Of a DNA stretch of 64,000 nt, positions 46,757-55,449 are shown in pieces. The translations under genes and the position numbers were made by a program. Origin of the DNA: Pseudorhizobium flavum (lineage in GTDB: Bacteria; Pseudomonadota; Alphaproteobacteria; Rhizobiales; Rhizobiaceae); contig NZ_LR723672.1 of assembly GCF_902502825.2 (NCBI RefSeq), forward strand, positions 124,001 to 188,000, read 5' to 3'. The notes under the pieces are model-generated. The model made no database searches and was not told where the DNA came from. It saw only the letters and a list, made by a program, of their open reading frames with translations. Every line of letters starts with the position of its first letter. Positions within the stretch are counted from its first letter, which is position 1.

Positions 46757-48453
46757 GGGTTCTTCCTCACTTTGTGTGGAGCCGCGGCAGCATTCGTGCC
46801 TTCAGCAATTCAGGGCCTGCCCGACCGTACATTGCTCGCTTGAGGGTCTTGAGGCGGTTGATCTGGCCTTCGGCCTGCCCGTTGCTCCAGGGCAGCTCGA
46901 TGGCGTTGTTGACGGCATCGATGTCCCTGCGAAGGACGCGAGCGAACCGCATGATAGGGATGAGCTCGGAGTCGATCGCATCGTCGATCCATGCATCCAG
47001 TGGTGGCGATCTCTTGCCGCGAAGGATGCCGTTGAAGCGCATCGCCAGGCGTCGCATCTGGACAAACGCCTCAGATCCCTGCTTCAGGGCGTCGACCTTC
47101 CTTGCCTGCCGGTCCGTCAGCAGGCCTCGCGGCTTGATACATAGCGCCGCGGCAACCACCGGAGAGATTGCATGACCGGTTTCGGGATCTCGAACCGGTT
47201 CCGACTTCAACGCGGCGGGCGGTACATCATCGGCCTGTCCCCTTTCGGCCCGCCGCCAAGCTCCGAGCAACCGCTCCAGATTGGCGAAGCTGCCGGTGTA
47301 GCCGCGCTGCTTGACGTCGTGAAACAGATGCCGTCCGCGCCGGTTCCCATCCTTCCAGCATTGCGCAAGGAAGGCTTCGAAATACCATGGTGATGTGGGG
47401 TTCAGTGCTGCTCGTCGCCTGTCTTGTGGAGCCTCGAACTTGAGCCACTTCGTTATGCTGCGACGCTCATAGCCGGTCCGTCTGGCGATCTCGCTGTAGG
47501 ACAGCCCTTGCTGGCGCAAGGCATGGAGCATGTCGAATATCTCCTGGCGAGATTGCCTATGCGCAAGACGGGCGCGCCGGCGATGTGTCGCAGCGTCAAC
47601 AATTGCGTCCTCCGAAAGAATGGCCCTGCCGGTGGCACGCCCGGAAAGGCTCATCTGTTCTTCGATGGCCGAACGAAGGTTCTGGACCAGATGAAACCGA
47701 TCGGCGACCTGCCGGGCCTGCGGTGCGCCTTCACGGGTGGCCTGCGCATACAGGCCGCAGCGGTCGCGGCTGACAATCTCGATGGAAGGATGACTCCGAA
47801 GCCACTTGGCCGCATTCTCGACGCTACGGTCATCCAGTATGTCAATAACCGAGCGGCGCTCGAGGTCGACCATGATGGTCCCATAGCTCGTCGCGCGCCG
47901 CCAACTCCAATCATCGATACCGACCACCCGTGTCTTGGAATTGCGTTGGGCAACTGCAGCATCCCGTTTCAGTTGCCGCAGGATAGTGTCGTCGCTGACC
48001 GGTATGCCGAGCCGTTGCATCAACCGCTCGCCAGGACGGCCGCCAGTGCTATGGCCGAGCAAGCCAACAATCTCTCCGACCCTTCTTGTCCGACGCGCGT
48101 ATGGATCAGCTACCATCGGAAGACGGTCGGTGAACGTTCGTCGTGCGCATTCCCCATGTGCACATCGCCAGCGGCTCAGCAGGAGCTTCACTGTCACGGG
48201 CTTGCCCTGGACTGGCAGATCCTGGAGGCTGCGGCAGGACCAGCCATGCCGACTTCGGCTTCGACATCCACAATCGGGGCATACTCCGATCTTGGATCCA
48301 GCTGCGGAAACAACCCAACCGTGATCAACGGTGAGCGCGACACCCAGTACTTTGACCCCTGGACCGGGCGACCATTTCGATTTCGTTCGCATGCCCGCCC
48401 ATAGCCAAAACCTCGCTAACGGCGAATGAACCACACAAAGTGAGGAAGAACCC
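46757..48453 (-). mobile_element. ISL3-family insertion sequence
   Basis: A 1697-bp element bounded by perfect 23-bp inverted repeats starting GGGTTCTTCCTCACTTTGTG (46757-46779 and, reversed, 48431-48453), with one transposase gene on the minus strand. ISL3 elements usually duplicate 8 bases, but the flanks here differ (AGTTAATC left, GTTTATCT right). Its right side abuts a truncated nuclease gene, which suggests deletion or recombination after insertion. Confidence 0.9.
46767..48434 (-). CDS. ISL3-family transposase
   Basis: A DDE transposase of up to 555 residues. The N-terminal zinc-finger-like part reads CPDCGCRSRSRHGWSCRSLQ and CAHGECARRTF; the DDE domain includes VVGIDDWSWRRATSYGTIMV, VSRDRCGLYAQATREGAPQA and ELPWSNGQAEGQINRLKTLK with the final Glu. 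The frame opens at GTG 48434 inside the terminal repeat; ATG 48392 is a plausible alternative start. The stop lies inside the left repeat. The gene appears intact, so the element may still be active. Confidence 0.93.
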   Translation of the reverse strand: MVHSPLARFWLWAGMRTKSKWSPGPGVKVLGVALTVDHGWVVSAAGSKIGVCPDCGCRSRSRHGWSCRSLQDLPVQGKPVTVKLLLSRWRCAHGECARRTFTDRLPMVADPYARRTRRVGEIVGLLGHSTGGRPGERLMQRLGIPVSDDTILRQLKRDAAVAQRNSKTRVVGIDDWSWRRATSYGTIMVDLERRSVIDILDDRSVENAAKWLRSHPSIEIVSRDRCGLYAQATREGAPQARQVADRFHLVQNLRSAIEEQMSLSGRATGRAILSEDAIVDAATHRRRARLAHRQSRQEIFDMLHALRQQGLSYSEIARRTGYERRSITKWLKFEAPQDRRRAALNPTSPWYFEAFLAQCWKDGNRRGRHLFHDVKQRGYTGSFANLERLLGAWRRAERGQADDVPPAALKSEPVRDPETGHAISPVVAAALCIKPRGLLTDRQARKVDALKQGSEAFVQMRRLAMRFNGILRGKRSPPLDAWIDDAIDSELIPIMRFARVLRRDIDAVNNAIELPWSNGQAEGQINRLKTLKRAMYGRAGPELLKARMLPRLHTK

Positions 48454-48455
48454 GT

Positions 48456-48851
48456 TTATCTGCCAAGCGACAAGAGCGGCAGCGCGGGCTTGTGCTTCGA
48501 GAAGCCGTGGCGGTTCGCGTACTCGGCATCCTTTTCCTGAAGAAATCCGCTGTCCCGGAGAAGTATGCCGCAGAGTTCCATCGTCGCGTGCGAGGTGTAG
48601 ATCTTCCCGGCAAAGCCGTCACGCGCCAGCGCCGGGAGATAGCCAGAGTGGTCGAGATGAGCATGTGTGAGGCAGACCGCGTCGATGGTGCTGGGCTCCA
48701 CAGGGAACGGAGCCCAGTTGCGGAGTCGCAGCTGCTTCAGCCCCTGAAAGAGCCCGCAATCGAAGAGTATCCTCTTGCCGCCCTTTTCCAGCAGGAAACG
48801 CGATCCGGTGACGGTGCCGGCGGCGCCCAGGAATGAAATCGATACGCTCAT
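48456..48851 (-). pseudogene. Truncated beta-CASP nuclease-like gene (5' part)
   Basis: About 130 residues match the N-terminal third of the nuclease-like protein at 25087-26445: [20 protein letters not shown], the zinc motif [12 protein letters not shown], and [20 protein letters not shown]. The relative continues for another 320 residues, but here the frame stops three bases from the ISL3 element. The remainder is absent on the other side of the element, so sequence was lost. The beta-CASP and RNA-binding parts are missing, and activity is unlikely. Confidence 0.85.
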
Positions 48852-48883
48852 CATCGCTCCAGTTCTGTATCAGCTACGCGGGT

Positions 48884-48918
48884 GCTATCGCGGCGGCGCA
48901 GGCGGCCGCCGCGATAGC
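48884..48918 (-). terminator. 14-bp GC-rich hairpin after Spy-like gene
   Basis: Arms GCTATCGCGGCGGC (48884-48897) and GCCGCCGCGATAGC (48905-48918) pair perfectly around a 7-base loop, six bases beyond the stop at 48924. It probably ends the four-gene copper oxidase operon. There is no clear U-run. Confidence 0.6.
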
Positions 48919-48923
48919 GCTGG

Positions 48924-49574
48924 TCACATCATTCCCATCGGCATCAGCAGGTCATCGGCCGCCTTCTTCTGGGTTTCGTCCAGCGAGGCGTAGAAAGGCT
49001 CGATCGTCGCCTTGAGGCGGCGCAGTCCATCAAGGCGCGCCGAAAGCGCGCTCTCCCTGTCCGCGACCCGCTGTGGCAAGGTCTTTGAACCGTCGCCCTG
49101 CATCATTCCGTCCGTTCCGGCCATCATGTTCTTGGATGCGTCGGCTTGGGCGCGCAGGGCCTCGGCGACAGGCTCCCAGAGCTTCTCCTGGGCCTCGGTG
49201 ACCTTCAGCTCGGTGCGCAGGAAGGCGATCCGTCCCTCCACGCGATCAGGCGACATCATGTGCCGCATCGAACCGCCCGCGGCCATTCCGTTGGCCGACA
49301 TCATGCTCCGCATCATCCCGGCATGGCTGCCCATCATCTGCTTCATCATCTCCATCATGTCACCGCCCATCATACCTCCCCCCATCATGGGGGATCCCGC
49401 GTCAGGCGCGGGTGCGGCGGAGGTTGCCGGGGCGGCAGGTTGGGCGGCGGCTTCTGGAGCGGAACCCGCAGCCGGAGCCTCGGTGGTGGCCGGGTGATGG
49501 GCTTCCTCGGCAAAGGCCGGGGCGGCAGCAAGCAGCAGAGCTGCGGCGAAAGCGGTTCTGGAAATCGTCTTCAT
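48924..49574 (-). CDS. Spy/CpxP-like periplasmic protein, Met-rich
   Basis: A 216-residue protein from ATG 49574, behind AAGGAG. A signal peptide (KTISRTAFAAALLLAAAPAF) leads to an Ala/Pro-rich linker, a Met-rich block (SPMMGGGMMGGDMMEMMKQM) and an LTxxQ-type helical domain (FLRTELKVTEAQEKLWEPVA) near the C-terminus. Spy/CpxP proteins are periplasmic chaperones or metal sensors; the Met block suggests Cu(I) binding. It is the last gene of the operon Cys-rich protein, oxidase, propeller, Spy-like. Confidence 0.82.
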   Translation of the reverse strand: MKTISRTAFAAALLLAAAPAFAEEAHHPATTEAPAAGSAPEAAAQPAAPATSAAPAPDAGSPMMGGGMMGGDMMEMMKQMMGSHAGMMRSMMSANGMAAGGSMRHMMSPDRVEGRIAFLRTELKVTEAQEKLWEPVAEALRAQADASKNMMAGTDGMMQGDGSKTLPQRVADRESALSARLDGLRRLKATIEPFYASLDETQKKAADDLLMPMGMM

Positions 49575-49629
49575 GTCTGTGCTCCTTCGGTGAGGGAATT
49601 CCCGGGCGGCGCCGCCGCCCGGGCATGCT

Positions 49630-50844
49630 TCATCGTGCCTGGAAGGTGATACCGTTGGGGCCCTCGCCCACCTCATGGGTGCGGACGACGGACTGGCTGG
49701 CGACGGAAATCTCGGAAACGGTGCCGTCCAGGATATTTGTGACGAAGACATAGGCGCCATCGTCGCTGACGGTGACGCCATGCGCTCCCTTTCCAGTCGT
49801 GATGGTCTTCACCACGGCGCCGCTCGCCACATCTATGACCGAAACCGTCTCGTCCGGCTCCACTTCAGTGCCTTGGTTGGCCACGTATACGAAGCGGCTG
49901 TCAGGGGTTGCATGCATCTGGATAGGAGAACGTCCAACGTCGACGCGTGCGATAACCTGCCGGGAGGCGGTATCGATGACGGCAACCTTGTTCTCGTCCC
50001 TCAGGGAAACATAGACCTGCGTACCGTCCGGCGTGAAGCCGACCTGGACCGGGGCCTTGCCGACCTCGATCCTGTCTGTCTCCTCAAGCGAGGCTGCGTC
50101 GATCACGGAGACAGTGCCGCCTTCGACATTGGCCACGTAGATAGACTTGCCGTCAGGGCTCATTCGCAGCCCATGCGGGTAATCGCCCGTGGCTATCGTC
50201 GCCACGGCCTCGCCCGTACCAAGATCAATAACGGAAACGGTGTCGTCGCCGGAATTGGAAGCGAACGCGCGGCTGCCGTCCAGATCGGCAATGACATGTG
50301 CCGGATGGCGTCCGACCGGCACCGACAACACCGGAGCCGATGGGAAGTTCACCGTATCCATAACGATCAGTGTGCCGCCAGCCTCGTCGCCGCCATCATG
50401 AGCGACATCGCCGCCGTGGCCGCCATCTTCCGCGGCCTCCCCGTTGTGATCGCCGTCGCCTTCTGCTTCTGCCGTTGCCTCACCGCCGTGATCGTCGCTG
50501 CCGCCACCATGTCCGGGGGCTCCCGAATCAGACAGAGGCGTTCCGACGGCAAGAAGGCGATTCTTGCCCGGGACGAACTGGACATTGTGAGGCGTAACAC
50601 CAACCGGGGCAATTTCCACTTTGCCGGTTTCCAGCTCAATACGGCTCACGGAGTTGCCATATTCATCCGCGGTGTAGACGAACCCGGATTGCGCAGACTG
50701 GGCGCTTACGGGAGGCGCAAACGACACCGCAAATGCGAGGATCGACGCGCCAAGGCCGAACATGGCCGCGCGCCTGGTAGCGGTCATTGAAAGTTGCGGA
50801 AGTGAGACGGCGACAGCTGCCGTGTTCTTGGAATGCTTCTTCAT
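49630..50844 (-). CDS. YVTN-family beta-propeller protein with His/Asp/Gly insert
   Basis: A 404-residue exported protein (N-terminal signal about residues 25-50) built of repeated propeller blades such as DGSRAFASNSGDDTVSVIDL and DGKSIYVANVEGGTVSVIDA. Between blades one and two lies an insert of about 55 residues of His, Asp, Glu and Gly (SDDHGGEATAEAEGDGDHNG), a likely metal-binding loop. Such propellers often act as substrate-binding or electron-transfer partners of periplasmic oxidases. It follows the multicopper oxidase by 18 bases. The exact role is unknown. Confidence 0.85.
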   Translation of the reverse strand: MKKHSKNTAAVAVSLPQLSMTATRRAAMFGLGASILAFAVSFAPPVSAQSAQSGFVYTADEYGNSVSRIELETGKVEIAPVGVTPHNVQFVPGKNRLLAVGTPLSDSGAPGHGGGSDDHGGEATAEAEGDGDHNGEAAEDGGHGGDVAHDGGDEAGGTLIVMDTVNFPSAPVLSVPVGRHPAHVIADLDGSRAFASNSGDDTVSVIDLGTGEAVATIATGDYPHGLRMSPDGKSIYVANVEGGTVSVIDAASLEETDRIEVGKAPVQVGFTPDGTQVYVSLRDENKVAVIDTASRQVIARVDVGRSPIQMHATPDSRFVYVANQGTEVEPDETVSVIDVASGAVVKTITTGKGAHGVTVSDDGAYVFVTNILDGTVSEISVASQSVVRTHEVGEGPNGITFQAR

Positions 50845-50862
50845 ATCTTCTTCTCCTGCTGT

Positions 50863-52314
50863 TCAGCTGACATACTCGACGACGATCATCATGCCCGTGG
50901 CCATGTGATATAGTTGGTGACAGTGGAAGGCCCATGTCCCGGGATTCGACGCGTCGAACGCGACGGTCACTTCCGCCTGCGGCGGAAGCCACACCGTGTC
51001 GCGGCGAGCGCCCCCGATGCGGCGGCCGTTGACCGCCACTACCTGGAAATGGTGGCCATGCAGGTGCATTGGGTGGGCCATCATGCTGGCGTTGCGCATG
51101 ACCAGTTCGACGCGTTCGCCCTCCCGGATCTGGAGCGCCTGGTGCTCGCCCCAAGCCTTTCCGTTGATGGTCCAGACGTAACCCTCCATGTTGCCTCCGA
51201 GCAGCACCGGATGGTTGCGATCTGCCCGCCTGTCCGGCAGCGGCGCCGCCGCACGTAGACCCGCCTCGAAGGAAAGGTCGAGCGGCGCTGCAGCTGCCTC
51301 TCCAGTGGGAGCGACCCGCCTCACGGCAGCCTGTCTCGTGGCAAGGAGGAACCCGGTCTGCTGGACCGCTCCTTCCCGGAGCGCGAGAACAGGCCAGGCG
51401 CCTTCCTCCTTCGGAACGCGCAGCCGGATGTCGAGCCGCTGCCCCATCCCGAGAGGAAAACGGCTGCCACGGACCGGAGCGACGGCGTTCCCGTCCACGG
51501 CGATTGCTTCGCCTCCCAGGCTTCCCGTGTCGATCCAGAACGCCGTGGCGGTGGCCCCGTTTATGAGGCGGAGCCGCACTGAGCCGTTCGCCTCCACCCG
51601 GAACACTTCGGGGTCGTCGAGCGTGCGGTCGTTGGCGAGATAAGCGTCGTATTCGATATCGTTGATGTCCATGGCCATACCGCCGGACCCGTGGCCGCCA
51701 CTGCTCGCCCCATGCCCGCCATTTGCTCCCATCCCGGACATGTCATGGCCCGGCATGGGAGCGCTGGTTCCCGTGAGTCCGGCAAGCAGTTCCTCGGGCG
51801 CCTTGAAGCTGAAGTCGTGCAGCAGCACGACGATCTCCTGTTCGTCGAGGCCTGCTTCCTCCGGATCGGACACGATCAGCGGCGCGGCGAGCAGTTGCTG
51901 CTCCTGGAGGGTGTGCGCATGCATCCAGTGCGTGCCGGGCGTGTCCAGCGGGAAAGCGTAGTCGAAGCCCTCGCCCGGCTTCAACAGCGGCTGTGGGAGG
52001 TCAGGCACTCCGTCCTGCCCGAAAGGTGGGATCAGCCCGTGCCAGTGGATCAGGGTCGGCGCGTCCAGTGCATTTTCAAGACGGACCTGAAAATCCTGAC
52101 CTGCAGTCAGAGAGAGCCCCTGGGCTCCACCGGGCTGGACCAGTCCGAGGACAGTCGCGGCGCGCCCGCCGATATCAAGGATGCGCGTCTCTGCACGAAG
52201 CAGTGACCGGCTTCCGGCCGCTGAGGCGCTTGAAACAATCAGGGGAGGTACAGCGCTTGCGAGTCCGCAAGCCGCTGCGGATGCCAGAAACTGGCGTCTG
52301 GAAATGGGGTTCAT
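50863..52314 (-). CDS. Multicopper oxidase, Tat-exported
   Basis: A 483-residue oxidase with a Tat-type start (NPISRRQFLASAAACGLASA). Copper-ligand motifs are LIHWHGLIPPF, THWMHAHTLQEQ, HPMHLHGHHFQV and WAFHCHQLYHMATGMM. The Met/His-rich linker (MPGHDMSGMGANGGHGASSG) is shorter than in the paralogue at 30390. It likely oxidises Cu(I) in the periplasm. It follows the Cys-rich gene at 52393, the same gene pair as 29947-31904, and is followed by the propeller and Spy-like genes. Confidence 0.94.
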   Translation of the reverse strand: MNPISRRQFLASAAACGLASAVPPLIVSSASAAGSRSLLRAETRILDIGGRAATVLGLVQPGGAQGLSLTAGQDFQVRLENALDAPTLIHWHGLIPPFGQDGVPDLPQPLLKPGEGFDYAFPLDTPGTHWMHAHTLQEQQLLAAPLIVSDPEEAGLDEQEIVVLLHDFSFKAPEELLAGLTGTSAPMPGHDMSGMGANGGHGASSGGHGSGGMAMDINDIEYDAYLANDRTLDDPEVFRVEANGSVRLRLINGATATAFWIDTGSLGGEAIAVDGNAVAPVRGSRFPLGMGQRLDIRLRVPKEEGAWPVLALREGAVQQTGFLLATRQAAVRRVAPTGEAAAAPLDLSFEAGLRAAAPLPDRRADRNHPVLLGGNMEGYVWTINGKAWGEHQALQIREGERVELVMRNASMMAHPMHLHGHHFQVVAVNGRRIGGARRDTVWLPPQAEVTVAFDASNPGTWAFHCHQLYHMATGMMIVVEYVS

Positions 52315-52392
52315 CGTTGCAACTTCTCATGTTCGTGACTCCGGCCGTCAGGCCGTTCGGGGGGAGCGCACGAACCGGTCGGCCGCGTGCGC

Positions 52393-52767
52393 TCAGGCGG
52401 TCGCGAGAAGCTTCGGAGGTCGCAACAGGAAGTGAACCTCGCCGGGCGATGAGACCGAAGAGTGGGCAGCGGGCGCAGGCCTGCTCAGATGAACGTCTGC
52501 GAGTCCTTCAAGAGGCACCGGAACGCAGGCGCCGCATCCGGACACGGAAACACAGCAACTATCCCCGCCACTGGCGCGACTTTCGTCATCACATGGAGCG
52601 TCATGGTTGCTGTGGATGGTTCCAGCATGGGGGCCAGCATGCACGGCGACAAGATGGGTCTCCTGAAGCGGCGCAGCACCCGCATGGCCGCCGCCAAAAA
52701 AAGGCGCAGAAGCAGCAACGAGCAAAGCGACGCACAGGACAAGCCAGCGGCGCGCACCATACGTCAC
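52393..52767 (-). CDS. Small secreted Cys-rich protein upstream of multicopper oxidase
   Basis: A protein of about 124 residues taken from GTG 52767, where a signal peptide starts (TYGARRWLVLCVALLVAASA); the open frame extends to 52908 without convincing coding features. The mature part has His residues (HNDAPCD-like region, THLVAVHAGPHAGTIHSNHD) and a Cys cluster DSCCVSVSGCGACVPVPLEG. Design and context match 29947-30288 and 1-307. Periplasmic copper handling is inferred; no family function is known. It leads the operon that runs to the Spy-like gene. Confidence 0.6.
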   Translation of the reverse strand: MTYGARRWLVLCVALLVAASAPFFGGGHAGAAPLQETHLVAVHAGPHAGTIHSNHDAPCDDESRASGGDSCCVSVSGCGACVPVPLEGLADVHLSRPAPAAHSSVSSPGEVHFLLRPPKLLATA

Positions 52768-52894
52768 TATCCCGGCGTGTTTGCCGGATCTTGTTGACAG
52801 GGGGGAACCCGGACTCAACGGCTCTGGTCCTTCCTTAATTGGACACCTGGGGTGACTCTTCAGACCGAGCGTACCACCGGCCAGACATTGGACT

Positions 52895-52908
52895 TTGTCC
52901 CAGATCAA
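52895..52908. promoter_or_regulatory. Weak FNR/FixK-type box upstream of copper oxidase operon
   Basis: TTGTC CCAG ATCAA has one perfect half-site and two changes in the other. It is centred about 135 bases before the GTG at 52767. The position fits the pattern seen before the other Cys-rich/oxidase pair. The rest of the gap to 53160 holds no recognisable gene. Confidence 0.35.
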
Positions 52909-53160
52909 ACTTGGCTCTGTTGGCGACTAATTAAGCGAGTGGGCTATCAAGCGCCTATCAAAAACGGCGAGCTCAAGTAACTGCGCATGAACGCAACCAA
53001 CGTGGCATGGAAGTGGGCGACCGCCTCAAGGTTGGAATCTCCAGCTCAGGGCAGAGCCCTCCTGCGACAGGTGGAGCGCAACGAGCCGACGAGGTCGCGG
53101 CTGGTTGGAATAGGATATGCGGTCCTGGAGCGGGAAACCGCGAATGTGCAAAGGCAAGAC

Positions 53161-53190
53161 CGAAAAGGGCGGCCGTGCGGCCGCCCCCTT
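53161..53190 (-). terminator. Rho-independent terminator of BI-1 gene
   Basis: On the minus strand the stem GGGCGGCCG/CGGCCGCCC (53167-53186, two-base loop) is followed directly by TTTT, about 27 bases beyond the stop of the gene at 53213. Stem plus U-run is the classic intrinsic terminator. Confidence 0.8.
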
Positions 53191-53212
53191 CGCACTCATT
53201 GGTCCAGCTCCG

Positions 53213-53956
53213 TTATTCGCGGTTGCCCAGGAACTGCAGCAGGAACATGAACAGGTTGATGAAGTCGAGATAAAGCGTCAGCGCGCCCATGATTGCCTTG
53301 CGTCCGGCCACCAGCACATCGTCGCCTTCCCAATACATCTCCTTGATCTTCTGCGTGTCGTAAGCGGTCAGTCCCGCGAAGATCAGCACGCCGATCGCCG
53401 AGATGGCGAACTGCATGGCCGAGGACTGCAGGAAGATGTTCACCACCATGGCGATGATGAGACCGATCAGGCCCATGAACAGGAAGGAGCCCATTCCGGT
53501 CAGGTCGCGCTTGGTGGTGTAGCCCCAGAGCGACAGCGCGCCGAACGAGGCGGCCGTGATGAAGAACACGCGCACGATGCTCTCGCCGGTGAAGACGAGG
53601 AAGATGGACGCGAGCGACAGGCCCATAAGCCCAGCGAACGCCCAGAAGGTCATCTGCGCCGCCGAGACGCTCATCTTGTGGACGCGGGCGCTCAGGAAGA
53701 ACACGAAGCCGAGCGGGGCGAGCATGATCACCCAGCGCAGCGGGCTTGCGAAGATCAGCTGCCCGAAAGCGGTCAGCTGTCCATCGGACACTGCCATCTG
53801 CGCGGTGGCGAAAGCGGCCAGGCCGGTGATCGCGAGGCCCAGCGCCATCAGGTTGTAGACCCTGATCATATATGCGCGCAGGCCCTCGTCGATTGCGGCG
53901 TCGGTGCGCACCCCCGGTGCGACGCGCGTCTGATAATTGCGAAGGGGTTCAGCCAT
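53213..53956 (-). CDS. Bax inhibitor-1/YccA-family membrane protein
   Basis: A 247-residue protein with seven hydrophobic segments. The N-terminal part reads DEGLRAYMIRVYNLMALGLA, and the C-terminal signature GLTAYDTQKIKEMYW holds the conserved Asp of the family; a second Asp follows in LYLDFINLFMFLLQFLG. Bacterial members (BsYetJ, YccA) act as pH-sensitive calcium leak channels or modulate FtsH. FtsH is encoded elsewhere in this window, a suggestive but unproven link. ATG 53956 follows a purine-rich AGAGAG. Confidence 0.93.
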   Translation of the reverse strand: MAEPLRNYQTRVAPGVRTDAAIDEGLRAYMIRVYNLMALGLAITGLAAFATAQMAVSDGQLTAFGQLIFASPLRWVIMLAPLGFVFFLSARVHKMSVSAAQMTFWAFAGLMGLSLASIFLVFTGESIVRVFFITAASFGALSLWGYTTKRDLTGMGSFLFMGLIGLIIAMVVNIFLQSSAMQFAISAIGVLIFAGLTAYDTQKIKEMYWEGDDVLVAGRKAIMGALTLYLDFINLFMFLLQFLGNRE

Positions 53957-54765
53957 TGCTCTCTCTCTTGATTCTGTCCCGGCGAGTCTCTGGCCGTCAT
54001 TGGACATTATATGATTATCCCTCGGATAGCGATAAAGCGCTGACCGTCCAATAGTTGCGTTGAAGGCGCGGCAGATTGACACCCCAGCTGCGCCAAGCCC
54101 ACTCTTAGCGTGCTTGGCCGCGCTCAGACCTGTCGCCGGAACCTGATCATATACGACGGTCAGAAGCTATGTCGCAAGAATCCGACGAGAGCCAGATCAT
54201 TGCTGCGTTGCTGATCAGAGCTCTCCAGATCGCGATATCCACCCCATGGAGCCGACAAGAGAGCCACAACGTCCAAGCGTAAGCAAGTATGCAAATAAGG
54301 CAAGCAGTGGCAGATCGTCGAAACTCGGGCGCCGACGCTGTGCTGCATCAGCAGTGATCCTGCAACATAAAGACCGAGTGGCTCTGCTGCGAGCGCCAGC
54401 CGATTACGCCGCGATCTGCGCTTATCAAGGCTTTCTAGCTGGGGAATGTGAAGACTGAATATCCGCGCGCAAAATTCGCCAACGGACCGGTACAAAGGCT
54501 GCAGGCGGATGCTTCACGATGGCATGTGATGAGGTACAGAGAAGTGGGTCGAGTTCGGAGTTTGTTAGGGTCTCTTGTCCTTCAACGGACCTGCCGTTAA
54601 GCCGCACGAACAGAAGTAGCAGTGGCGGGAAAACTTGGTGCGCTCTGTGGAAGCTCTCCACGACGTGCGTTCCCCGCCTCCGGCGAGTACGGCGGACGGG
54701 CCCGACACCATTGTGGACCACCGGCATCCGCTGCACCGCTGATGTTGAATTGCATTGGAGTTCCC
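53957..54765. other. Gene-poor stretch
   Basis: Between the BI-1 gene and the DUF6629 gene no frame shows a signal peptide, domain or convincing ribosome binding site. Short frames on both strands are Arg-, Ser- and Cys-rich and look non-coding. The segment near 54590-54760 probably holds the promoter of the next gene. Confidence 0.5.
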
Positions 54766-55449
54766 ATGTGCCTGTCCGCGAATATCAGCTTTGCTGCCGC
54801 CGCTGTTCTTCTGCCAGCGGGGGGGCTAAGTACCTATCGCGCCTACAGAGTTGATCCGCGATACCTCGGCTTGGCTATGCTGCCCGCCCTCTTTGGCGTT
54901 CAGCAGCTTTTGGAGGGACTTGTCTGGACCGCCGGTGCAGCAGGCGAAACCCATGAGATCGTTCAATACTCGCTGGCCTACATGTTCTTCGCCTGGCTGG
55001 TCTGGCCAGTGTGGGTACCCATTTCGACCTATTTTCTCGAAAGCGGCCGCCGCCGCGCCTTGTACCTTGCTTTTGCGGTTGCTGGTGGGATGATCGGTGC
55101 ATTACAGTACGTCCCCTACTTTGCGCACGACGGCTGGCTCGTAACGACGTTTCTGGAGAATGCAATCCGATACGAAGGCACCGAGCTGTTGGATTTGGTG
55201 ACATCGCGAGAAGTAACCTATAGCATTTATCTTTCGGCTATCATTGCGCCGCTTTTGCTTTCAAGCGATCCAGAGGTTAAGGTTTTCGGCCTCCTGGTCG
55301 CCGGTGTTCTTGGCGTGACGTATGCCTTCTTCGCGTTCGCCTACATTTCAGTTTTTTGTTTTGGGGGTGCCGTCATGTCTATTTACCTGGTATTCATGAT
55401 ATTCCGAAAACCAACGGCTGGTATCCCAGAACCGTCGGCAGCGCGTTGA
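54766..55449 (+). CDS. DUF6629-type multi-pass membrane protein
   Basis: A 227-residue paralogue of 36491-37159 with the same order of motifs: CLSANISFAAAAVLLPAGG, LFGVQQLLEGLVW, YMFFAWLVWPVWVPISTYFL, PYFAHDGWLVTTFL and AYISVFCFGGAVMSIYL. Six to seven membrane helices are expected. ATG 54766, behind GGAG, matches the start of the paralogue; the upstream in-frame extension is not conserved. Function is unknown. Unlike its paralogue it stands alone, with gene-poor DNA on both sides. Confidence 0.8.
   Translation: MCLSANISFAAAAVLLPAGGLSTYRAYRVDPRYLGLAMLPALFGVQQLLEGLVWTAGAAGETHEIVQYSLAYMFFAWLVWPVWVPISTYFLESGRRRALYLAFAVAGGMIGALQYVPYFAHDGWLVTTFLENAIRYEGTELLDLVTSREVTYSIYLSAIIAPLLLSSDPEVKVFGLLVAGVLGVTYAFFAFAYISVFCFGGAVMSIYLVFMIFRKPTAGIPEPSAAR

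Noticed and set aside
48884..48918. Long GC-rich inverted repeat as a transposon end or CRISPR-like repeat
   Set aside because: It is a single hairpin directly after a stop codon, best explained as a terminator.
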